Source of the DNA: Candidatus Eiseniibacteriota bacterium
GTDB taxonomy: Bacteria; Eisenbacteria; RBG-16-71-46
Direction: 5' to 3'
Assembly: GCA_005893365.1 (NCBI GenBank)
Contig: VBPB01000103.1
Coordinates: 1-30,444 of the forward strand
Length of the DNA: 30,444 nucleotides
In this document: one piece after another, positions 23,858 to 30,380 of the stretch
Layout: the number at the start of each line of letters is the position of its first letter
How positions within the stretch are numbered: position 1 is the stretch's first letter
Program-made: the position numbers and the translations under genes
Notes under the pieces: generated by a model
What the model was told of the DNA's origin: nothing
The model's database searches: none
What the model saw: the letters and a program-made list of their open reading frames with translations, nothing else

Positions 23858-24429
23858 TAGTGGACCGTGCCGCGCTTCCGCGTGACGGTGCGTCGCACGG
23901 ACCGCGCCGCGGCCGTGGCGGCGCCCCGGGTGGCGGCGCCACGGGCGGCCGCGGCTGCGCGCGGCTTGCGCGCCGCGGTCGCGCGCGCGGTGGCGCCGGG
24001 CCGGGTGCGGACCGGACGCGGCCCGGTCCTCAGCGCCTGGAGATTGCGCCACACCACGTACTCGTCCAGCAGCTCGCGGGCCGCCGCGTCGAGCCCGAGG
24101 AAGCTGCAGGCCAGCTCATACTCCCGATCCCGCCTTGCGCCCGCCGAACCCTGGCAGCGCACGACGATGCCCTCGCACTTGAGCAGGCGCTGGCCCGGAG
24201 CACGACCCGGCACCTCGGGCAGGACGATGGTGAGCGCCACCTTGGAAAGCGGGGCGAGGTAGTGGGGCGACAGGCAATAGACGCCGCTGCCCGAGATGTT
24301 CCGGCTCTCGGTGACGATCGGAATCAGGCCGCCGTCGGCGCTCCCGGCCTCCACCCGCATGCCGAGCTGCGCGTCGGCGCGCGACATGCGGCGACGTTCC
24401 CTCCTGCGCACGGCCTTCTTTGGCGGCAT
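23857..24429 (-). CDS. PilZ-domain protein with a basic Ala/Arg-rich tail
   Basis: The protein has 190 residues. A basic N-terminus RRRERRR (about 8-14) followed by ESRNISGSGVYCLS (about 43-56) fits the RxxxR and (D/N)xSxxG motifs with which PilZ domains bind cyclic di-GMP. The domain ends near ELACSFLGLDAAARELLDEYV. The last 55 residues are Lys/Arg/Ala/Thr-rich (KPRAAAAARGAATRGAATAA...RTVTRKRG) and resemble histone H1-like bacterial tails, perhaps binding nucleic acid (inference). ATG 24429 overlaps the preceding TGA (TGATG) and has a GGGAGGGG Shine-Dalgarno. It is wedged between an RNase and aroA. Confidence 0.83.
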   Translation of the reverse strand: MPPKKAVRRRERRRMSRADAQLGMRVEAGSADGGLIPIVTESRNISGSGVYCLSPHYLAPLSKVALTIVLPEVPGRAPGQRLLKCEGIVVRCQGSAGARRDREYELACSFLGLDAAARELLDEYVVWRNLQALRTGPRPVRTRPGATARATAARKPRAAAAARGAATRGAATAAARSVRRTVTRKRGTVH

Positions 24430-25976
24430 CAACCCCTCCCATGGTGGCGGCGACCGCGTCGCCGCTCGGGGACCCAGAGTCCCAAGTCGCACTCGCGCGC
24501 CGGGACGTCGACGCGCGCGATGATGACACGCACCGGATCGCCGAGGCTGAAGCGGCGGCGCGTGCGCTGTCCCGTCATCCGGACCCCCGCTAAGTCCAGC
24601 CTGAAATGATCGTCGAGCACGTGCGCCACGCGCACGAAGCCCTCCACCGGATCGTCGTCGAGCTCCACGAAGAAGCCCTGGGGGACGAACCCGGTGATGA
24701 TACCCGATGCCTCCTCCCCGAGTCGCGCCTCGAGAACCCGCATGCCCTTGACCTTCACCGCCTCGCGCTCGGCCTCGGTGGCGTTCTGTTCGGTGGCGCT
24801 GCAGCGCTCGGCGAGCCGCTGCAGGGCGTCGGGGTCCCACGCCGCGCTCGGGCGGCCGAGGATCCACTCGCGCACCCGGCGATGGTTGTGCAGATCGGGG
24901 TAGCGCCGGATCGGCGAGGTGAAGTGGCAGTAGCCGCGGGTGGCCAGGCCGAAGTGCCCGCGGTCCCGATCGAGGTAGCGCGCGCGCATCAAGGCCCGCA
25001 GCACCAGCCGGTGGATCAGCCGGCGCCTCTTGGGATCGAGCGGGGCGCGCAGCACCGACTGGAGTGCCCGCGCCGGGTCCAAGGGATGGCCCAGACGCGG
25101 CAGGCCCAGGGCGCGCAGCATGAGGTCCAGCTCGGCCAGCTTGGGCTCGGCGGGCGCCTCGTGGATCCGGTAGAGCAGGCCGCCGCGGCGCTGGGCCCCT
25201 TCCCCGCCCACGCAGCGGTTGGCGAGCAGCATGAACTCCTCGATCAGCTCGTGGCTCTCGAGGTGGGGCCGGCGTTCGACCCGCGCCTGGCGCCCGCTCG
25301 CGTCCACCCAGGCCTTCACCTCCGGCACCTCGAGCTCGAGCGCGCCCAAGGCGAGCCGCCGCGAGCGCAGCGCCCGGGCGAGCAGGCGCAGCGATTCCAG
25401 CGCCTGCTGCAGGTCGCGCGGCAGCAGGGTCCGCCCTTCGAGCGCCTCCTGCACCTGGCCGTAGGCCAGCCGGTAACGGCTGCGGATCACGGTCTGCTCG
25501 AAGCGGCAGGCGTGGAGCTCGCCGCGCGCGTCGAGCGTGACCACGGCCGAGAGGGCCAAGCGATCCAGGTCCGGCCGCAGCGAGCAGAGGTCGGCCGAGA
25601 GCTTCTCGGGCAGCATCGGCACCACCCCGCCCGGCAGGTACACGCTGGTGCCCCGCCGTTCGGCCTCGCGGTCCAGCGCCGAGCCTGACGCCACGTAGTG
25701 GGAGACGTCGGCGATGTGGATGCCGACCTCCCAGCGGTCGGGCCCGGCCGCGCCGACCGAGAGCGCGTCGTCGTGGTCGCGGGCGTCCTCGGGATCGATG
25801 GTGAAGGTGAGTTGCCCGCGCAGGTCGCGGCGGCCACGGCGCTCGGCCGCCCCGGGGGGACCGAACGCCTCCGCCTCCGCCAGGGCCGGTCCCGGAAAGC
25901 GGGTGCGCAACCGGAACTGCGAGGCGACCGCGTGGTCGTCCCACTCGGGGCGGTCCTCGGCGCCGAGCACCTCCAC
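24429..25976 (-). CDS. RNase R/RNase II-family 3'-5' exoribonuclease, N-terminus uncertain
   Basis: The visible reading from GTG 25976 gives 515 residues. The RNB catalytic domain has TIDPEDARDHDDALS with metal-binding Asp61, Asp67, Asp69 and Asp70. It continues with LPEKLSADLCSLRPDLDRLA, then FATRGYCHFTSPIRRYPDL-type sequence, and a C-terminal S1 domain (about 425-505, GFVPQGFFVELDDDPVEGFV). Coding character continues upstream in the same frame to about 26172 (for example LTWTGRLTPEDGDYCIAEVP), looking like a degenerate cold-shock domain. That stretch has no ATG, GTG or TTG. Either the original start was lost, an unusual start is used, or the protein begins at the internal GTG. Full RNase R is usually over 700 residues. 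It degrades RNA processively from the 3' end. It is followed by PilZ (TGATG). Confidence 0.87.
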   Translation of the reverse strand: MEVLGAEDRPEWDDHAVASQFRLRTRFPGPALAEAEAFGPPGAAERRGRRDLRGQLTFTIDPEDARDHDDALSVGAAGPDRWEVGIHIADVSHYVASGSALDREAERRGTSVYLPGGVVPMLPEKLSADLCSLRPDLDRLALSAVVTLDARGELHACRFEQTVIRSRYRLAYGQVQEALEGRTLLPRDLQQALESLRLLARALRSRRLALGALELEVPEVKAWVDASGRQARVERRPHLESHELIEEFMLLANRCVGGEGAQRRGGLLYRIHEAPAEPKLAELDLMLRALGLPRLGHPLDPARALQSVLRAPLDPKRRRLIHRLVLRALMRARYLDRDRGHFGLATRGYCHFTSPIRRYPDLHNHRRVREWILGRPSAAWDPDALQRLAERCSATEQNATEAEREAVKVKGMRVLEARLGEEASGIITGFVPQGFFVELDDDPVEGFVRVAHVLDDHFRLDLAGVRMTGQRTRRRFSLGDPVRVIIARVDVPARECDLGLWVPERRRGRRHHGRG

Positions 25977-26172
25977 CAGGTGGGCGGGCCCCTCGTCGGG
26001 GACCTCGGCGATGCAGTAATCGCCGTCCTCCGGCGTCAGGCGCCCGGTCCAGGTGAGCTCGCGGGGTCCGCCCCGCCAGCGCCGCGCAGGGTCGAATGTC
26101 CAGCGGCCGCGCGCGTGGTGCGCGCGGCCGAGGAGACGGCGGGCCGGGCGATCGGGATCGCGGAGGTCGGGA

Positions 26173-26268
26173 CTAGCGGATGCGCTTCTTATGGCGATTC
26201 TTCCGAAGCCGCTTCTTTCGCTTGTGGGCGGCGATCTTCTTTCGCTTCCGCTTCTTTCCCGAACCCAT
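26173..26268 (-). CDS. COX24/AURKAIP1-domain small basic protein (31 aa)
   Basis: ATG 26268 with GAGGAGA 4 nt upstream opens 31 codons ending at TAG 26173. The product is almost entirely Lys/Arg: MGSGKKRKRKKIAAHKRKK, then RLRKNRHKKRIR. This matches the bacterial AURKAIP1/COX24 (mS38-like) short proteins, probably associated with the ribosome or RNA. The spacing to HU (24 nt) indicates an operon. Confidence 0.85.
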   Translation of the reverse strand: MGSGKKRKRKKIAAHKRKKRLRKNRHKKRIR

Positions 26269-26292
26269 GGATTCTCCTCGCAGTGTCCGGCG

Positions 26293-26610
26293 CTACGACG
26301 CGACCGGCTCCGGCGTCCGCACCTCGGCGGACGCTTCTCCCATCACCTGAGCCTTGAGCTCCTTGCTGGGCTTGAACACCGGCACCAGCTTCGCCGGCAC
26401 CATCACCTCCGAGCCGCTGCGCGGGTTGCGCGCGCGCCGCGCCCGGCGCTCGCGCACCTTGAAGGTGCCGAAGCCCCGGATCTCGAGATGCTTCCCTTCG
26501 CTCAGCGCCCGGCAGACGGCGTCGAGCATGCCGTCGATGATGACCGCCGTATGGTTCTTCGATACCCCGGTCTGCACCGAGATCTTCTCCACCAGATCCG
26601 CTTTGGTCAT
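26293..26610 (-). CDS. HU/IHF-family DNA-binding protein
   Basis: The protein has 105 residues. MTKADLVEKISVQTGVSK starts the helical body. IRGFGTFKVRERRARRARNP, then RSGSEVMVPAKLVPVFKPSKEL, is the DNA-binding arm with the RNP tip seen in HU and IHF. It bends and compacts DNA. A 12-15-residue tail (GEASAEVRTPEPVAS) extends beyond the usual 90 residues. The ATG has GGAGG about 7 nt upstream. It lies between FmdB and the COX24-like gene. HU and IHF subunits cannot be told apart from sequence alone here. Confidence 0.93.
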   Translation of the reverse strand: MTKADLVEKISVQTGVSKNHTAVIIDGMLDAVCRALSEGKHLEIRGFGTFKVRERRARRARNPRSGSEVMVPAKLVPVFKPSKELKAQVMGEASAEVRTPEPVAS

Positions 26611-26644
26611 GGGGACGCCTCCTCTGTCCAGCGTTGACGCGGTC

Positions 26645-26854
26645 TCAATCCGGGCGGCACGCGCAGTCGGCGGACCCGCACGGACCCGGCGTCGGCGCCG
26701 CCGGCCGCGCCCGCCCCACCGCGAAGGTGGAGATGAGCCGTTCGGCCTGCGCCCCACCGCACCGGGGACAGCGCGGCGTCGCACGCTCGGCGCGCGAGAC
26801 CAGGGTCTCGTACCGTTCGCCGCACGACGTGCAGCGGTATTCGAAGATGGGCAT
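26645..26854 (-). CDS. FmdB-type zinc-ribbon protein
   Basis: The protein has 69 residues. MPIFEYRCTSCGERYE, then PRCPRCGG, gives a CxxC-CxxC zinc ribbon typical of the FmdB regulatory family. The C-terminus has a further Cys cluster (PCGSADCACRPD). The function of these proteins is not settled; an early link to formamidase regulation gave the name. ATG 26854 has GGAGGAG about 8 nt upstream. It is the first gene of the housekeeping operon after the BMC cluster. Confidence 0.88.
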   Translation of the reverse strand: MPIFEYRCTSCGERYETLVSRAERATPRCPRCGGAQAERLISTFAVGRARPAAPTPGPCGSADCACRPD

Positions 26855-26886
26855 CGTCCGATCTCCTCCGATCGAGCGTGTCGGCT

Positions 26887-26934
26887 ACTCTAGCATGACG
26901 CGATGGCGTCCGTCGCCCGCATCCGGCGTCCGTC
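26887..26934 (-). promoter_or_regulatory. Extended -10 promoter with two 10-bp direct repeats upstream of fmdB
   Basis: TGCTAGAGT on the minus strand (26887-26895) is an extended -10 lying 32 nt before the FmdB start. Instead of a -35 box there are two identical copies of GACGGACGCC (26905-26914 and 26925-26934), whose centres are 20 bp apart, two helical turns. This is a plausible activator or repressor site. It separates the BMC operon from the FmdB operon. Confidence 0.45.
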
Positions 26935-26940
26935 CCGGAC

Positions 26941-27153
26941 TCAATCGCGGGCGACCTCGTCCACCACGCCGACCACCACCGTGCGCACCGGGCCCCGCGG
27001 CTGGGCGAGCGCCTGCGCCGCGCTGTTGCCCTCGTCCACCACCAGCACGTGATCGCCCACGCCGGCATCCACCACGTCGACGGCGATGGTCGGCCGCCCG
27101 GTAGGCACGCCCTCGCCCGTGAGCGGCTGGACGATCAGGAGCTTCAGGAACAT
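26941..27153 (-). CDS. BMC-P (EutN/CcmL) pentamer vertex protein, short N-terminus
   Basis: The protein has 70 residues. KLLIVQPLTGEGVPTGRPTI, then AVDVVDAGVGDHVLVVDEGN and VRTVVVGVVDEVARD, are clear EutN/CcmL strands. The usual first strand and loop (ARVVGTVVATRK...GL) is missing: after MFL the protein passes straight to KLLIVQP. The two other BMC-P proteins here have about 22 extra residues at that place. Without strand 1 the pentamer may not form. The start ATG overlaps the preceding TGA (TGATG). An in-frame deletion, true or from assembly, is the simplest explanation. It is the last BMC gene of the operon. Confidence 0.82.
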   Translation of the reverse strand: MFLKLLIVQPLTGEGVPTGRPTIAVDVVDAGVGDHVLVVDEGNSAAQALAQPRGPVRTVVVGVVDEVARD

Positions 27154-27434
27154 CAGCGCGCCGGCTCGTCCGTGGTGCGCACGTCGTCGACGATGCCCAC
27201 GATCGCGGCGTCGGCGGGATTGTCGGGGTCGGGCAGCGCGTTGGCCGCCTCCCGGCCGCGCACGTAGAAGACGCGCTGCCCGGGGGCCGACGAGACCAGG
27301 TCGACCGCCACCAGGGTGCGTCCCTGCGGGACGCCGTGCGGGTCGGTGGGCTGCATCACCAGCAGCCGCTGTCCGCGCCAGGCCGGCACCTTGACCGTGC
27401 ACACCACCGTGCCGACCACGCGGGCGAAGTGCAT
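27153..27434 (-). CDS. BMC-P (EutN/CcmL) pentamer vertex protein
   Basis: The protein has 93 residues and is complete. FARVVGTVVCTVK opens the first strand, RLLVMQPTDPHGVPQGRTL follows, and AAIVGIVDDVRT closes the fold. Pentamers cap the vertices of the icosahedral shell. The ATG lies in TGATG with the stop of the BMC-T gene, so translation is coupled. REAANALPDP replaces the more usual GSSAR region. Confidence 0.93.
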   Translation of the reverse strand: MHFARVVGTVVCTVKVPAWRGQRLLVMQPTDPHGVPQGRTLVAVDLVSSAPGQRVFYVRGREAANALPDPDNPADAAIVGIVDDVRTTDEPAR

Positions 27435-27982
27435 CAGAACACCCGTTCCTTCATCTGGGGATGGAGGCGCGGCACCACCACCGAGCGCACCAGCAGGCCC
27501 TTCTGGAGGGCCTCGGCGCGTCCGGCCTCGACCGCCGCCTGCACGTCGCCGACCTCGCCGGTCAGGAACACGAAGCCCTTGCCGCCGAGTCCGTTCGCGA
27601 GCCGCAGGTCGCGCAGCGTGACCGCCGCGGTCTTGGCGGCGCGGTCGGCGGCGATGATCGCCGAGGCGGCGCTCAGCGTCTCGATCACCCCCAGGGCGTC
27701 CTCGTCGCGGGCCGGGACCGCGCCGCGCAGCGCGGGCAGGACCCACTCGTGGAGCTGCGGGATGAACAGCGAGTCGAGCAGCGTGTCGCCGGCCACCTCG
27801 ACGCCGCGCGCGTAGGCGGAGCGCACCGGCCCGACCTCGCCGCCGATCAGCACCCAGTACTTCCCGGGCGAGAGCGTGCAGGCCTCGACCAGGGTCACCT
27901 CGGCCTGCTTGACCATGGCGTCGCCGACCACCGTCCCCTGGGCGATGCTGCTGGTCTCCACCGCGGCGATGGCGACGTGCAT
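27434..27982 (-). CDS. BMC-T tandem-domain shell protein, PduT-like
   Basis: The protein has 182 residues with two fused BMC domains: about 2-88 (AAVETSSIAQGTVVGDAMVK) and 97-178 (GVIETLSAASAIIAADRAAK). Trimers of these make pseudohexameric facet tiles. Length and sequence best fit PduT, which carries a 4Fe-4S cluster on Cys38 in its pore. Here position 38 is serine (LSPGKYWVLIGG) and the nearest cysteine is Cys35, so the cluster may be absent or differently held. The comparison is from memory of PduT and should be aligned. The start is coupled to the ALDH stop by TGATG. Confidence 0.92.
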   Translation of the reverse strand: MHVAIAAVETSSIAQGTVVGDAMVKQAEVTLVEACTLSPGKYWVLIGGEVGPVRSAYARGVEVAGDTLLDSLFIPQLHEWVLPALRGAVPARDEDALGVIETLSAASAIIAADRAAKTAAVTLRDLRLANGLGGKGFVFLTGEVGDVQAAVEAGRAEALQKGLLVRSVVVPRLHPQMKERVF

Positions 27983-29403
27983 CACACGATCCGGAAGGCG
28001 TCGATGAGCGAGCAGCGGCGCAGCCGCGTGAAGCTGCGGGCGGTGGTCATCCCCTCGCCGGTGGGGCTCGCGATGGTGAAGCTGGTCGGTCCCTCGCCGC
28101 CGCAGCCCAGGCCGGCGAAGTTGGGGCCGTTCTTCACGTAGATCGAGCAGTCGCACAGCCGCGCCATCCTCGAGAGCTTGTCGATGTTGCGCGAGTGCAT
28201 CGAGGCGGTGTGGCGGAAGCCGTGCTCGACCAGCAGCGCGTAGTCGATGGCCTCGTCGACGGTGCGAATCCGCACCAGCGGCAGGATCGGCATCATCATC
28301 TCGGTCCACACGAACGGATGGTCGGCGTCCACCTCGCACAGGGCGATGCGCTTGCCGGCATCGCACGGGATGCCGGCCTCGCGCAGGATCAAGTCCACGT
28401 TCTTGCCCACGAACTTGCGGTTGATGATGGCGTACTTCCTCGGCCCCTGCTCCTTCTCGAGCACCAGCTTGCGCAACTGCTCCACCTGGTGCGGGGGCAG
28501 GACCACGGCGCCGGAGCGCCCGAACGCCTCCTTGAGTCGGTCGGCGATGACCGCCACCGCGATGACTTCCTTCTCGTCCGTGCAGATGACGTTGTTGTCG
28601 AGCGAGGCCCCGGCGACGATGTCGCGCGCCGCCCGCTCCAGGTCGGCGGTCTCGTCGACGACCGCAGGAGGATTCCCCGGGCCGGCGGTGATCGCCTTCT
28701 TGCCGGCGTCGAGCGCCTCGCGCACCACGCCCGGGCCGCCGGTCACCACATTGAGGCGGATGCCCGGATAGCGCAGCAGGGCCTTGGCGACGTCGAGCGT
28801 CGGCTGATCGACCGAGTGGAGGAGCGGCAGCGGCGCCCCGCCGCGCCGGGCGGCCCGGTTGATCAGGTCGATGGTCAGGTTCGAGACCTTGCGCGCCCCA
28901 GGGTGCGGGCAGAACACCACGGTATTGCCGCCGGCGATCATCGAGATGCCGTTGTTGATGATGGTGGCGGAGGGATTGGTGACCGGCGTGATGGTGGCGA
29001 TCACGCCGTAGGGGGCGCGCTCCGCCAGGGTCATCCCATGGTCGCCGGTCCAGGCGATCGGCTCCAGGTCCTCGGTGCCCGGCGTCTGCTCGCTCACCAG
29101 GCGGTTCTTGACGATCTTGTCCTCGACCCGTCCGAGGCCGGTCTCGGCGACCGCCACCTCGGCGAGCGTCTGGACCTGGCCGGCCAGCGTCTCGCGGATG
29201 GCCGCGATGATGGACTGGCGGGTGGAGAGCGGGACCTGATCGTAGGCCTGGAAGCCCGCCCGCGCCCCGGCGACCGCGGCGTCGAGATCGGCGTGCACCC
29301 CGAGGGGGGCCGCCGGTACCCCGGCGCGGGCCGGCGCATCGGTCTCCAGCCGCTCCAACACCTCGGCGACGATGCTGCTGATGCGTGCCGGATCGATCGT
29401 CAT
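27982..29403 (-). CDS. CoA-acylating aldehyde dehydrogenase (PduP/EutE type), BMC cargo
   Basis: The protein has 473 residues from ATG 29403; a GTG six codons earlier is also possible. The N-terminus IDPARISSIVAEVLERLE is an amphipathic helix followed by a linker (about 20-45), the form of an encapsulation peptide. The fold has PYGVIATITPVTNPSATIIN, then VTGGPGVVREAL, AGPGNPPAVVDETADLERAA and NNVICTDEK with catalytic Cys274. These enzymes turn aldehyde, NAD+ and CoA into acyl-CoA inside the shell. The substrate is not told by sequence alone. It lies amid shell genes, and no alcohol dehydrogenase, phosphotransacylase or signature enzyme is in the window. Confidence 0.94.
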   Translation of the reverse strand: MTIDPARISSIVAEVLERLETDAPARAGVPAAPLGVHADLDAAVAGARAGFQAYDQVPLSTRQSIIAAIRETLAGQVQTLAEVAVAETGLGRVEDKIVKNRLVSEQTPGTEDLEPIAWTGDHGMTLAERAPYGVIATITPVTNPSATIINNGISMIAGGNTVVFCPHPGARKVSNLTIDLINRAARRGGAPLPLLHSVDQPTLDVAKALLRYPGIRLNVVTGGPGVVREALDAGKKAITAGPGNPPAVVDETADLERAARDIVAGASLDNNVICTDEKEVIAVAVIADRLKEAFGRSGAVVLPPHQVEQLRKLVLEKEQGPRKYAIINRKFVGKNVDLILREAGIPCDAGKRIALCEVDADHPFVWTEMMMPILPLVRIRTVDEAIDYALLVEHGFRHTASMHSRNIDKLSRMARLCDCSIYVKNGPNFAGLGCGGEGPTSFTIASPTGEGMTTARSFTRLRRCSLIDAFRIV

Positions 29404-29426
29404 GCCGCCCCCGGCCGCCACCGCGC

Positions 29427-29732
29427 TCAGCGCGCCGCCCCGGCGCGCTTGAGGTAGACGTCCTTGCCGTCGATCTCGACCGCGTCGACGATGCCGACGA
29501 TGACCGCATCCACCGGCTTCTCGCGCGAGACCTCGGTCATGCGGGCCGAGGAGCCCTGGGCGAGCAGCACCACCTCGTCGGCGCCGGCGCCGACGGCGTC
29601 GGCGGCCACGACGAAGTTGCCGGTGGGCTTGAACGCGCCGTCCACCTCGCGCGTGAGCAGGAGCTTGAGGCCCGAGAGGCCCCGATCCTTGCGCGTGGAG
29701 ACGACGGTCCCGAGGACCTGCGCCAGCAGCAC
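29427..29732 (-). CDS. BMC-P (EutN/CcmL) pentamer vertex protein
   Basis: The protein has 101 residues. GTG 29732 lies 7 nt after the stop of the upstream BMC-H gene. AQVLGTVVSTRKDRGLSGLK, then LLLTREVDG and AADAVGAGADEVVLLAQGSS, and finally VDAVIVGIVDAVEIDGKDVY make a complete EutN/CcmL domain. Of the three pentamers here it is closest to the family consensus. The C-terminal YLKRAGAAR is a short extension. Confidence 0.93.
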   Translation of the reverse strand: MLLAQVLGTVVSTRKDRGLSGLKLLLTREVDGAFKPTGNFVVAADAVGAGADEVVLLAQGSSARMTEVSREKPVDAVIVGIVDAVEIDGKDVYLKRAGAAR

Positions 29733-29739
29733 GCCCGGC

Positions 29740-30039
29740 CTACTTCTTGGCGACGGCTTCGGGCCGGCGGATGGGCAGCACGTCCTCGAGCATGCCGTGC
29801 GGGCGCGGGATGACGTGGACGGACACGACCTCGCCCACCTTGGCGGCCGCGGCGGCGCCGGCTTCGGTGGCCGCCCGGACGGCCGCGACGTCACCGCGGA
29901 CGATGGTGGTGACGTAGCCGCCGCCGATCTTCTCGTAGTGCACCAGATTCACGCGCGCCGCCTTCACCATGGCGTCGGACGCCTCGACCATGGCCACGAA
30001 GCCACGCGTTTCGATCAATCCCAGGGCTTCTTCCTGCAT
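29740..30039 (-). CDS. BMC-H hexameric shell protein, canonical pore
   Basis: The protein has 99 residues. EALGLIETRGFVAMVEASDA, then VHYEKIGGGYVTTIVRGDVA, is a single BMC domain with the classic KIGGGYV pore loop. Hexamers tile the shell facets and pass metabolites. The C-terminus RPHGMLEDVLPIRRPEAVAK is typical of PduA/CcmK-like proteins. ATG 30039 has GAGAGGTGG about 4 nt upstream. Confidence 0.95.
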   Translation of the reverse strand: MQEEALGLIETRGFVAMVEASDAMVKAARVNLVHYEKIGGGYVTTIVRGDVAAVRAATEAGAAAAAKVGEVVSVHVIPRPHGMLEDVLPIRRPEAVAKK

Positions 30040-30072
30040 CGAGCCACCTCTCGGGATGAAGGTCTGAACGAC

Positions 30073-30363
30073 TCAGGGCCTCGAGGTTGCGGGGCCCGCG
30101 ATCGGCTGTTCGAGCTGTGCATCGGGTGCGGGGATGACGTGGGTCGTGAACACCCGGCCGATCCGCGCGGCGGCATGGGTCCCGGCGGCGACCGCGGCTT
30201 CCACCTCCGCGACCGGACCCCGGACCAGCACGGTCACCAGGGCGCCGCGGGTCACCTCGTAGCGCACCAGTCGCACCTGGGCGGTCTTGCACATGGCATC
30301 CGCGGCCTCGACCGCACCGACGAAGCCCTGCGTCTCGACCAGTCCCAGCGCTTCCTTGGCCAC
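30073..30363 (-). CDS. BMC-H hexameric shell protein, divergent pore
   Basis: The protein has 96 residues. EALGLVETQGFVGAVEAADA is near-identical in plan to the second BMC-H, but the pore loop reads YEVTRGALVTVLVRG in place of YEKIGGGYVTTIVRG, adding an Arg and removing two glycines. This suggests a pore with different selectivity. GTG 30363 follows AAAGG directly; a better Shine-Dalgarno candidate, GGGAGAG, is about 12 nt away. It is the first BMC gene in the window and probably not the first in the operon. Confidence 0.93.
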   Translation of the reverse strand: MAKEALGLVETQGFVGAVEAADAMCKTAQVRLVRYEVTRGALVTVLVRGPVAEVEAAVAAGTHAAARIGRVFTTHVIPAPDAQLEQPIAGPATSRP

Positions 30364-30380
30364 CCTTTAGCCGGCTCTCC

